A stretch of 64,000 bases of DNA from PALSA-1353 sp036267155 (GTDB lineage Bacteria > Planctomycetota > Phycisphaerae > Tepidisphaerales > Tepidisphaeraceae): the NCBI GenBank assembly GCA_036267155.1, contig DATAWP010000082.1, positions 84,938 to 148,937 of the forward strand, written 5' to 3'. The translations under genes and the position numbers were made by a program. The notes beneath the pieces were generated by a model. The model did not search any database. It was given only the letters and a program-made list of their open reading frames with translations, and was not told the DNA's origin. Positions 33,856-40,666 of the stretch are shown here, piece by piece (the stretch's first letter is position 1; every line of letters begins with the position of its first letter).

Positions 33856-33876
33856 AAAAAACGCCGGCCCCGGCGT
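33856..33876 (-). terminator. Intrinsic terminator of the 33900-34229 lipoprotein gene
   Basis: Read on the minus strand, ACGCCGG and CCGGCGT form a 7-bp GC stem (33861-33876) followed directly by a run of T (33856-33860). It lies 24 bp past the lipoprotein stop. It is the clearest intrinsic terminator in the window. Confidence 0.75.
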
Positions 33877-33899
33877 CACGGAATCCTTCTCGAACGGGC

Positions 33900-34229
33900 T
33901 TAACCCCAGTGTCCGCGGACAAACACGTAGCCGTGCGGCCCGCGATTCCAACGATCGCGAACCCAGTGGTGATATCCGTAGGGCGGCCGGCCCCAATATC
34001 CGCGACGCCAGACGTACCGTCCGCCGACCCAATTATAATATCCGCCGACCCAGATGTACCCCGGCCCGGGAATGACAGGGTGGACCTCAACGACATCGGC
34101 GGGCGGGTCGGGCTGAACGGTAACCGCCGCGACCGGCGGAGCCACGCGAACAACGCAGCCGCTCAATCCGCCCACCGTCAGTGCGGCCAAAAGCGATGGA
34201 GCCAAAATACTTTTCAATCCACGTTCCAC
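33900..34229 (-). CDS. YXWXGYY-repeat lipoprotein
   Basis: This 109-residue protein has a lipoprotein signal (AALTVGGLSGC, lipidated at the Cys near residue 25). Aromatic repeats follow: YIWVGGYYNWVGGRYVWRRG, then YWGRPPYGYHHWVRDRW and FVRGHWG. These W-x-x-G-x-W/YXWXGYY repeats occur in small envelope proteins of diderm bacteria with unknown role. GTG 34229 is chosen because GGGAGG lies five bases before it. An intrinsic terminator follows. Confidence 0.8.
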   Translation of the reverse strand: MERGLKSILAPSLLAALTVGGLSGCVVRVAPPVAAVTVQPDPPADVVEVHPVIPGPGYIWVGGYYNWVGGRYVWRRGYWGRPPYGYHHWVRDRWNRGPHGYVFVRGHWG

Positions 34230-34409
34230 AAAAACCTCCCTTTCGTTGGTTTTGTTGTGCAGTCAATGAATCGCTGGCTGTCGGCTATTTTCGGCCTGCA
34301 TTTCAAAAAGTAAAACGTCCAACCACTGCGACTATTGCACAGCGATCATGCCGGACAGTTATTCGGACGTAAGCAATCCCAGCAACACAACATTCAAATA
34401 AATAAGGGC

Positions 34410-34946
34410 TTACATCGGCTCGTGCTTGACCGTTTCGTCGAAGACGTTCAGAAGCTTGGCTTTGTCGAAGATCATTTCCTGACGAGTCAAACCAACGATG
34501 TCGTAGACATGGCTGAGTTCAATGGCGTCGACCGGGCAGGCCTCTTCACACATTCCGCAGTAAATGCAGCGGAGTTCGTCGATGTCAAACTTGGCGGGAT
34601 ATTTCTCGCGGTCGGGCCAGGGGCTTTCGGCGGCCTCGATGTGAATGCAACGGGCCGGGCAAGCCGTGGAACACATGAAGCAGGCGACGCATTTGACGCG
34701 GCCTTCTTCGTCCTTGTTCAGGCGATGCACGCCACGGTAGGTCTTGAGCAGCATGCCGCCCTTTTCGACGGGCAGGTCTTCGCGTTTTTCTTCGGGATAT
34801 TGAACCACGCGATCCTGGCCGCGCACCACGACGTTGAACATGTGGCGCATCGTGGTCCCCAGCCCGATCAGAACCTGCGGCAGATAAAACTGATCCGCTC
34901 GGGACAGCTTGGGTTCTTCCAAAACGATGACGTCTGAATCTTTCAT
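34410..34946 (-). CDS. nuoI: NADH-quinone oxidoreductase subunit I
   Basis: This 178-residue subunit of respiratory complex I carries two [4Fe-4S] clusters that pass electrons toward quinone. Both ligand sets are intact: CVACFMCSTACP near residues 84-95 and CIYCGMCEEACPVDAIEL near 128-145. It follows nuoH by 3 bp. No nuoJ follows; the next minus-strand gene is the lipoprotein 180 bp away, so the nuo block ends here. Confidence 0.95.
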   Translation of the reverse strand: MKDSDVIVLEEPKLSRADQFYLPQVLIGLGTTMRHMFNVVVRGQDRVVQYPEEKREDLPVEKGGMLLKTYRGVHRLNKDEEGRVKCVACFMCSTACPARCIHIEAAESPWPDREKYPAKFDIDELRCIYCGMCEEACPVDAIELSHVYDIVGLTRQEMIFDKAKLLNVFDETVKHEPM

Positions 34947-34949
34947 TTT

Positions 34950-36383
34950 TTAGTTGGATAAGCTGGGACTCGCGGCGGGAAGCGGAGTCTTGTTAAATCG
35001 GCTGCCGAGAACGGTCAATCGGCGATTGGTCGCCGGCGCCGGTGGAATCATCGTGCTGACGATCAGGACCAAAGCGGCCACGACGGCGTTGGCGATGAGA
35101 AGCGTCAGGGCCATCGACCCACCGAGCAGTTCGTAGCTGTTGCCGTGATACACGTAGACGATGACGGTGGTCATCATCAGCAGGGCCAGTGAAACCGGGA
35201 TCAGCGCCCGCCAGGCAAGCATCATGATCTGATCGAATCGGAATCGAGGAAGAGTCCAGCGGACCCACATGAAGACGAAGATGATGATCAGAGTCTTGAT
35301 GTAGAAAACGACGGCCCGAAGAATGCAGATGATCAGGCTGGTGCTGAGGGCGGGGTGTCCAACCGGGCCGCGCAGACCGGGGAAGTCCCATCCGCCGAAG
35401 AACAGGGCGACGCAGACGGCGCTGGTGGTGATCATTCCAGCGTATTCGCCGAGGAAAAACAGGGCGAACCGCATCGCGCTGTATTCAGTGTGATATCCGC
35501 CGACGAGTTCCTGCTCCGCTTCGGCGACATCGAAAGGCGCTCGATTGGCCTCGGCGTGAATGCAAATCAGGAACATGATGAACGCCAGCGGTTGCGTAAA
35601 AACGTTCCAGGCGGGAATGAATCTGACCCAATCGTGGCACTGCTTTTCCACCAGAAGATTCAGATCGAGCGTTCCGTACATCACGACGATGCAGAGAACG
35701 GCCAGGCCCAGGGGGATTTCGTAGGAAATCATGTTGGCGGTGGCGCGCAATCCGCCGAGAAAGGAATATTTATTGTTGCTCGCCCAGCCGCCGATGACCA
35801 CGCCGTAGACGGACAACGAGAGGACGGCCAGGATGAACAGAACGCCGATGTTCAGGCTTGCGATCTGGAAGGGATATTCGTAAGTGACCTGGTATTGGTC
35901 GGTGTGGCCGATACGAACCGGATTGCCGACGATCTGGTCCCCCTGAGCAAGTTGGTTCTGGACGGCCTCGGTGACGAATTGTGTATGAGCGGGAACAGTC
36001 ACAACGCGCTGAGTCTGGCGTATTCCGCCCCAGGGCAAAACGGCGATGCTGACGACGATCACCAGGATCATCAGGCCCGGCGCGACGGTAAAGAGAATTT
36101 TGTCCACGCCCGCCGGCCGGTAATCCTCCTTGACGATGAATTTCAGTCCATCGGCCAGCGGCTGGCCCAGGCCGTTCATTTTCCAATTCTTGATGATGGG
36201 GATAATTCCGAATCCGAGCCCGACGCGATTGGGGCCGAGGCGGTCCTGCACCCAACTCGCGACTTTGCGCTCCAGAAGAATCAGGTATGCGACGGTCAAC
36301 ATCACCACGCCGTGGGCGATCAGGGCGATGAGCACCCAGGGGGGAATATTTACCGTCCACCATTCGATGACGCGAGAAATCAT
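34950..36383 (-). CDS. nuoH: NADH-quinone oxidoreductase subunit H, with an inserted loop
   Basis: This 477-residue membrane subunit forms part of the quinone site of complex I. Typical blocks are ERKVASWVQDRLGPNRVGLG, the quinone-channel loop HAEANRAPFDVAEAEQELVG, and FFLGEYAGMITTSAVC. It is about 130 residues longer than common NuoH. Much of the excess is a polar insert after the second membrane segment (about residues 120-175, TVPAHTQFVTEAVQNQLAQG), and some is a longer C-terminus. It sits between nuoG (7 bp) and nuoI (3 bp). Confidence 0.93.
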   Translation of the reverse strand: MISRVIEWWTVNIPPWVLIALIAHGVVMLTVAYLILLERKVASWVQDRLGPNRVGLGFGIIPIIKNWKMNGLGQPLADGLKFIVKEDYRPAGVDKILFTVAPGLMILVIVVSIAVLPWGGIRQTQRVVTVPAHTQFVTEAVQNQLAQGDQIVGNPVRIGHTDQYQVTYEYPFQIASLNIGVLFILAVLSLSVYGVVIGGWASNNKYSFLGGLRATANMISYEIPLGLAVLCIVVMYGTLDLNLLVEKQCHDWVRFIPAWNVFTQPLAFIMFLICIHAEANRAPFDVAEAEQELVGGYHTEYSAMRFALFFLGEYAGMITTSAVCVALFFGGWDFPGLRGPVGHPALSTSLIICILRAVVFYIKTLIIIFVFMWVRWTLPRFRFDQIMMLAWRALIPVSLALLMMTTVIVYVYHGNSYELLGGSMALTLLIANAVVAALVLIVSTMIPPAPATNRRLTVLGSRFNKTPLPAASPSLSN

Positions 36384-36390
36384 GTTGGTC

Positions 36391-37986
36391 CTAAAGCTCC
36401 GCGAATTCCATTGCCGGGGCCTGCTCGTATTCGCTCGGCAGCGTCACCGAAGCGAACGGCTGGCCCATTTGCTGGCGAATCGAATGGGCATTGTATAAGC
36501 CGGCTTGACCGAGCAGGGAGAGATAAATGTCACCCTCGCGGGTGACGCTTTCGGGCGGCGGAACGGCCGCGACAAAAGGTTGAATCTTGCCGGCGTAATT
36601 TTCCCAGCAGCCGTCCTTTTCCGCCCAGGGCGCGGCGGGCAAGACGATGTCCGCCGATTCACTCAGCTTCGTGGGAAGCAGGTCCTGCACGACGCGGAAT
36701 CCGCCGGCCAGCGGTGCGGGCAGATCGCCTTTGATCCAGTTCGACAGATATCCGCCGACGATCCAGCCGCCTTTGAGATTTCGCAGATCCGCACGTTCGG
36801 CCCGCGCGAATTCGTCATACGTCGCGCTGGGTCCGCCGAAGGTGGCGATCACCCGGCGAACGCCGGCGGCGTTGGGAACTTTCTCGGCCTTGATGACGAA
36901 GGTCTGATGACCCGTCAGCGAATGACGGAAAATTTCGTCCTGGCCGGTGCTGGGAACCGGGCCGAGGACCAGCACCGCCTGCGGATCGATCGCGCGGATC
37001 GCCTTTGCGAGCAGATAGGCTTCTTCGCAGGCCATCATGGGAGAGAGCATCGCGTAAAGGCTTCCGGGCTGGGCCGCGAGGGATTTCAGGTTCTTGGCGG
37101 CGATATCGAGCGCTTCACGCGATGATGTCGCGGTGGGCGATCCGTGTTCTTTTTTGTACGCCGACTTGAGGCGGCCTTCGTGCCGGATGATTTTGTAGGA
37201 ATAGCGCGTGTCGTCGCTGATCCACCAGGTATTCACCTCGGCGTTATATCGCGGCTTGATGCGATAGACGACGCCTTCGTTGTGTTCGAGACAGATGTTT
37301 TCCCCGCCGCTGTCCACGGGGGAAATGGACGGCGTCTGCTTGAGCAGCCAGACGCGCTGCTTGAAGAGGAAATCCTTGTCGAGCAGCGCTCCGACGGGGC
37401 AAAGATCGACGACGTTGCCGGCGAGTTTGTTATTGCACGGTTTGCCGGGGAAAATGTCGATTTCCTGGCGATAGCCCCGGCCATCGACGTACAACTCGCT
37501 CGTTCCCGACACTTCGCGCGTGAAGCGCACGCAGCGCGAGCACATGATGCAGCGATCGGCATAGAGATAGATGTTTTCGCCCACGTCCTTCTTGGGCTGT
37601 TTCGCCTTGTCTTCCTCGAACCGCGACTCGCTGCGGCCGTATTCGTAGGAATAATCCTGCAGAAAGCATTCGCCGGCCTGATCGCACACGGGGCAATCCA
37701 GCGGATGATTGATGAGCAGGTATTCCATCACCTGTTTTTGATTCATCACGGCCTTGGGGGATCGGGAGTGCACGACCATTCCATCGCGGATGGGCGTTTG
37801 ACAGGATGGGACGAGCTTGGGAATCCCCTCGACCTCGACGAGACAAATGCGACACGACGCGGGAATTGAAAGTCCGGGATGATAGCAGTAATGCGGCAGC
37901 GGATGCCCCGCGTCGAGGCACGCCTGCAACACCATCTGGTGATCCTTGCATTCGATGAGCTTGCCGTCCACCGTGATCTTGGGCAT
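36391..37986 (-). CDS. nuoG: NADH-quinone oxidoreductase subunit G
   Basis: This ~531-residue peripheral-arm subunit of complex I carries iron-sulphur clusters. The [2Fe-2S] ligands are in CYHPGLSIPASCRICLVEVE, the His-ligated cluster in HPLDCPVCDQAGEC, and the 4Fe-4S sites in CIMCSRCVRFTREVSG and the later Cys residues (CNN, CPVGALLDK). A shortened molybdopterin-oxidoreductase-like region follows, so it is smaller than many NuoG proteins. ATG 37986 matches the family start (PKITVDGKLIECKDHQ) and has a TACCAT box about ten bases upstream instead of a ribosome site. Confidence 0.92.
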   Translation of the reverse strand: MPKITVDGKLIECKDHQMVLQACLDAGHPLPHYCYHPGLSIPASCRICLVEVEGIPKLVPSCQTPIRDGMVVHSRSPKAVMNQKQVMEYLLINHPLDCPVCDQAGECFLQDYSYEYGRSESRFEEDKAKQPKKDVGENIYLYADRCIMCSRCVRFTREVSGTSELYVDGRGYRQEIDIFPGKPCNNKLAGNVVDLCPVGALLDKDFLFKQRVWLLKQTPSISPVDSGGENICLEHNEGVVYRIKPRYNAEVNTWWISDDTRYSYKIIRHEGRLKSAYKKEHGSPTATSSREALDIAAKNLKSLAAQPGSLYAMLSPMMACEEAYLLAKAIRAIDPQAVLVLGPVPSTGQDEIFRHSLTGHQTFVIKAEKVPNAAGVRRVIATFGGPSATYDEFARAERADLRNLKGGWIVGGYLSNWIKGDLPAPLAGGFRVVQDLLPTKLSESADIVLPAAPWAEKDGCWENYAGKIQPFVAAVPPPESVTREGDIYLSLLGQAGLYNAHSIRQQMGQPFASVTLPSEYEQAPAMEFAEL

Positions 37987-38083
37987 AAGACGGGCGATGG
38001 TACACGAGATTGTGAGGAATTTCACCAGGGGGCAGCGGGATGGATTTATACGCTTTCCATTTTCAAAAGGCCCGTCACGCCGA

Positions 38084-38107
38084 AGCTCCGGATGTACATC
38101 CGGAGCT
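38084..38107. repeat. 24-bp palindromic element upstream of nuoG
   Basis: AGCTCCGGATGT and ACATCCGGAGCT form a perfect 24-bp palindrome. It shares the AGC..CC..AT..AT..GG..GCT frame with 28943-28966 and 47598-47621. Confidence 0.75.
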
Positions 38108-38173
38108 GCGAGCGGCGCAAACAAATATTGCGATCGGCAATCCGTCGGCGGCGATGCGCGTTGCGATGCCCCA

Positions 38174-38241
38174 CAATGTCCCAAATATCCCATTCCTGCG
38201 CTATTTCATTTGGGGCATTTGTCGGAATCAAGCGATGAGAA
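38174..38241. repeat. Sequence resembling the flank of the IS3 element at the window end
   Basis: TGTCCCAAAT (38177-38186) and ATTTGGGGCA (38208-38217) form an inverted repeat with one mismatch. From 38196 on, the sequence aligns with 63792-63836 (GCG.TATTT, then TTGGG.CATTTGTC.GA, then AGCGAT..GAAT). The rest of the non-coding stretch 37987-38401 shows nothing else I can name. Confidence 0.5.
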
Positions 38242-38401
38242 TGCGAAGTCGGCGGCCATGAGAAGTCATCGGGTGGCACCACGGCATCGGGTCGAACAAC
38301 ATAAAAAACATCCCCCTCTATTATTGGGGCCGGCGGGTGAAAGATTTGGACGTGTTTTTTAATAAAAATCTGGAAAACGCCCAAATAAAATCAAATTGCA
38401 C

Positions 38402-38590
38402 CCGTACCAAGATTTATCCATGCGGATGGGAATGCGGCGATTTACCCGCCTCGCGAACACCCACTGAAAGAAAATCGAAAACCACGCCCACGCGATTGCG
38501 CTCTACTTCGTGCACTACAACTTCTGCAAGATTCGCACCACGACTCGCATCACGCCCGCGTCGGTGATGCCACTGTTGCCGCCGGCGTAG
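38402..38590 (+). pseudogene. IS1-type transposase C-terminal remnant with an in-frame stop
   Basis: Translation gives MRMGMRRFTRLANTH, a TGA stop at 38465-38467, then KKIENHAHAIALYFVHYNFC and KIRTTTRITPA. This matches the C-terminus of IS1-like transposases, whose usual text is MRMSMRRFTRLTNAF-SKK-ENH...HYNF-R-H-TLR-TPA. The TGA replaces the expected serine codon, the conserved tail after TPA is lost, and no N-terminal part is present. It is a decayed fragment, without flanking ends that I can define. Confidence 0.75.
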
Positions 38591-38685
38591 AGCGTGGTCA
38601 GGTTCTTCAGGTCCTCAGGTTTGCGTTTCATTTGCTTGCAAATGATCTGAACCTGTTGATCTGTCTCTTGTAGGGTCTCCGTCAT
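38515..38685 (-). CDS. 56-residue micro-ORF resembling a leucine-rich repeat
   Basis: From ATG 38685 (AAAGG nine bases before) to the TAG at 38515, this encodes METLQETDQQ-like helical sequence, then PEDLKNLTTLYAGGNSGITD and AGVMRVVVRILQKL. The second half matches the planctomycete leucine-rich repeat pattern L.NLT.L..GGN.ITDAG...L. Its 3' part overlaps the transposase remnant on the other strand. It may be a small gene or the broken end of an LRR protein cut by the insertion. Confidence 0.35.
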   Translation of the reverse strand: MTETLQETDQQVQIICKQMKRKPEDLKNLTTLYAGGNSGITDAGVMRVVVRILQKL

Positions 38686-38835
38686 GATTCCATGCCTTTC
38701 TCGAACTTGCCCAATCAGTCCCGATGCCGTGCCCGGAAACGTCGCGATGATCCGGATAAACGGACCAAAAACCCGCTGCCTTCGCCAATCCGTCGATTTT
38801 CAAGGCAGCATCGGCCCTGAAAAGCGTTAAAAGCT

Positions 38836-39024
38836 TCAAGCGACCGAAACGGCGTTGCGATTATTATCTTTGTTTTTCAGGCGCAGAGACCGTCGCAATT
38901 CACATGCTTCCATGATGAGGTTTTCGGCGCACTCCGTCGCGTTCCGACCGGCGCCAAAGTCCTGTTCCTCTTTGACCCGGCTAATGACTAGAGGGTTTTT
39001 AATCTGGATAGATGTAACGCTCAT
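38836..39024 (-). CDS. Small ribbon-helix-helix-like protein, possible antitoxin
   Basis: This 62-residue protein opens SVTSIQIKNPLVISRVKEEQ and continues GRNATECAENLIMEACELRR. That resembles the beta strand plus two helices of VapB/CopG-type ribbon-helix-helix proteins (IQIKNPE....A....G.S.TEA...AL). It is divergent from the HTH gene at 39131. No toxin gene follows on its strand, so it may be a lone regulator. Assignment is by pattern only. Confidence 0.45.
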   Translation of the reverse strand: MSVTSIQIKNPLVISRVKEEQDFGAGRNATECAENLIMEACELRRSLRLKNKDNNRNAVSVA

Positions 39025-39087
39025 ATCAATCTCAAATCTATATCAAAATAGTCTCATGTCAAGCAAAAACTATCAAAACACTCTCAT
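39024..39087. repeat. Spaced direct repeats in a divergent control region
   Basis: TATCAAAATAGTCTCAT (39041-39057) and TATCAAAACACTCTCAT (39071-39087) agree at 15 of 17 positions, 30 bp apart. A weaker TATCAATCTCA begins at 39024. They fill the space between the divergent RHH-like and HTH genes and look like operator sites. Confidence 0.55.
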
Positions 39088-39130
39088 TGCTTCGCCATTT
39101 GAATATCAGCGGAGTAAAGACGAAATCCAA

Positions 39131-39391
39131 ATGCAGTCCGATTCCCCAGTTGCGAGAGTGATAGTCAGGCTAATGGAGGAAAATAAAATCCGGCCGATTG
39201 ATATAATTCGTGGCACCGGTTTGAGCCCGGCTACGGTTTTTCGGCATTTGAAAGGCAAACCAGAGGCAAGTATCGACAAGCGGGAAAGGTATGCAAAGGT
39301 CTTTGGACTTTCGCCCGAACAGTTCGAGGAGCTTTGGAAGGCAGAATCTCGTTGCCACAAGGATGAAGGGGAAACCCCGAAGGGCCAATAG
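39131..39391 (+). CDS. XRE/Cro-like helix-turn-helix protein
   Basis: This ~86-residue protein has a Cro/CI-type helix-turn-helix: ARVIVRLMEENKIRPIDIIR, then TGLSPATVFRHLKGKPEASI as the recognition part, then RYAKVFGLSPEQFEELW. It probably represses its own and the divergent gene. An alternative ATG at 39056 would place one of the spaced repeats inside the gene, so 39131 is preferred; the ribosome site is poor at both. Base composition here is clearly AT-richer than in neighbouring operons. Confidence 0.7.
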   Translation: MQSDSPVARVIVRLMEENKIRPIDIIRGTGLSPATVFRHLKGKPEASIDKRERYAKVFGLSPEQFEELWKAESRCHKDEGETPKGQ

Positions 39392-39417
39392 TCGGCGCGG
39401 GGCGTCCTCAAAGCATC

Positions 39418-39600
39418 ATGATCGATTTCGTTTGCCCAAAATGCAACGCTTCGCTTAGGGCGCCGGATTCCGAGGCTGCCAAGCGTGGCCGCTGCGGCGG
39501 CTGTGGCACTGAATTCTCGGTGCCTGATCCGAAGAAGGCTGTCGCCGCGGTGCTGATCGCTTCATTGACTCCTGCGCATCCCCCCCCTCGGAAAATTTGA
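39418..39600 (+). CDS. Zinc-ribbon fragment, upstream part of a split gene
   Basis: These 60 residues contain a zinc ribbon, IDFVCPKCNASLRAPDSEAA followed by RCGGCGTEF. The frame then crosses a run of eight C bases (39580-39587) and ends at 39600. The next frame continues immediately with another zinc ribbon. A -1 shift in the C run would join both into one protein of about 245 residues. Either a sequencing error, a real mutation or a programmed shift could explain this. On its own it would be a minimal zinc-ribbon peptide. Confidence 0.55.
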   Translation: MIDFVCPKCNASLRAPDSEAAKRGRCGGCGTEFSVPDPKKAVAAVLIASLTPAHPPPRKI

Positions 39601-40163
39601 TTCTCTGCGCAGTATGTGGAAAAGCCATCTCGCGATTTGCTCCGATGTGCCCCGGTTGCGGCCATCCGATGGACCACGATTATTCCCGCGTCGAAGTCCC
39701 CCTCCCTATTCCTAAACCCAGATCAAAGCCGGCCGCCAACGCATTGGGGATAACCTCCTTTGTCCTTGGCGCGGTGGGGTTCCCGATGACGCTTATGTTT
39801 GTCTGGAGCGGCTTGGGTGACGCGATGTGTAGCGCCGCGGCCTGCGTTGGCGCAGTCGCATTTATCTGGGGACTCGCCCGACACGGGTTTCGAGCGCCAA
39901 TCGGTTTTGCATTCATGGGATTTTCGCTTGGCATATCGCCCAGCATCGTGCAAAGGGCAGAATCTTCCGTCGCCCATCAAACGGTCCAGTCAAACGAGGA
40001 TGACCAACTTGGAGAGTTGCACAGGAGAGACTTGCAGCAGATGGCGCAGAATCCCGTCGCTCCCGATCAGGACGAATGGGAAAAGCAATACTGGGCCAAT
40101 CGAAATGCGGGCTTGTCTCCCGCTGATGCCTTTCGGAAAACGAACGAGCAAACAGGCCGATGA
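39597..40163 (+). CDS. Zinc-ribbon membrane protein, downstream part of a split gene
   Basis: This 188-residue frame starts at a TTG that overlaps the stop of the preceding frame. It carries CAVCGKAISRFAPMCPGCGH, a zinc_ribbon_2-type motif. Two membrane segments follow (ALGITSFVLGAVGFPMTLMF and AAACVGAVAFIWGLA), with a third weaker hydrophobic stretch, then a soluble tail (EWEKQYWANRNAGLSPADAF). Function is unknown. It probably forms one gene with 39418-39600 by frameshift, or is translated by stop-start coupling. Confidence 0.55.
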   Translation: MILCAVCGKAISRFAPMCPGCGHPMDHDYSRVEVPLPIPKPRSKPAANALGITSFVLGAVGFPMTLMFVWSGLGDAMCSAAACVGAVAFIWGLARHGFRAPIGFAFMGFSLGISPSIVQRAESSVAHQTVQSNEDDQLGELHRRDLQQMAQNPVAPDQDEWEKQYWANRNAGLSPADAFRKTNEQTGR

Positions 40164-40289
40164 GTATCCGCAGCAGACCATTCACCTCTGGCGCCGCTGG
40201 TGATTTTTGTCGGTTTGACCTGGGTTATCTTCGCGAAAGTCGGGGCTTGGTGGGGGCACGGGTGAAGGGCGTCACGTCGGCGGCGCGAA

Positions 40290-40448
40290 TCATCGGCGCC
40301 TTCTGAGTACTTCCAGGGCGAGCGCGGCTTCATGATGATTCTTGAGTTCAGCGTGCCTTCTCCCGATCCTTTGTATGGCTCGTAGCATGCGCCTGATGCC
40401 CCTCCAATCGGGAATCTGTCCGGTGATCTGCTTGTTCGAAATTCGCAT
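40290..40448 (-). CDS. 52-residue basic micro-ORF with a leaderless-type promoter
   Basis: From ATG 40448 to the TGA at 40290, this encodes a basic helical peptide (RISNKQITGQIPDWRGIRRM, RAIQRIGRRHAELKNHHEA, then LEVLRRRR). A perfect TATAAT (40455-40460) sits six bases before the ATG, so transcription would start exactly at the A of the ATG. No homologue is recognised. The rest of 40164-40289 holds nothing I can identify. Confidence 0.4.
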   Translation of the reverse strand: MRISNKQITGQIPDWRGIRRMLRAIQRIGRRHAELKNHHEAALALEVLRRRR

Positions 40449-40454
40449 CGCCCC

Positions 40455-40460
40455 ATTATA
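40455..40460 (-). promoter_or_regulatory. -10 box of the 52-residue micro-ORF
   Basis: TATAAT on the minus strand is placed so that position +1 coincides with the first base of the ATG at 40448. Confidence 0.4.
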
Positions 40461-40469
40461 CCCTGATCA

Positions 40470-40627
40470 TCACGTCGGCGTCGCGCTGACCTCCGAGCTG
40501 ATCGCGCTCTCGCCCCCGCCGTCCGACGCGGTCAGCACGTAATAGTAAGTCGTTCCGCTCGTCAGCCCAGTGTCCATATAGCTCGTCGCCGCCCCGCCGC
40601 CGACCGGCGATCCCAGCGCCGCGCAAT
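40470..40627 (-). pseudogene. Fibronectin type III domain fragment
   Basis: The minus strand reads GSPVGGGAATSYMDTGLTSG, then TTYYYVLTASDGGGESAISS and EVSATPT before a TGA at 40470-40472. This is the second half of an FN3 domain, where TSY.DTGL.NGTTYYYV..A...GES..S.EV.ATP is standard. No start codon, signal or first half is present; the inositol phosphatase stop lies about 40 bp further on. It is the 3' end of a lost extracellular protein gene. Confidence 0.7.
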
Positions 40628-40666
40628 AATCCTCGCGCCGGCGCGATGAGGGTGCCGCGGGTTCGT

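Noticed and set aside
38046..38384. 112-residue minus frame upstream of nuoG
   Set aside because: It crosses the 24-bp palindrome and the IS-like relic and has no domain pattern.
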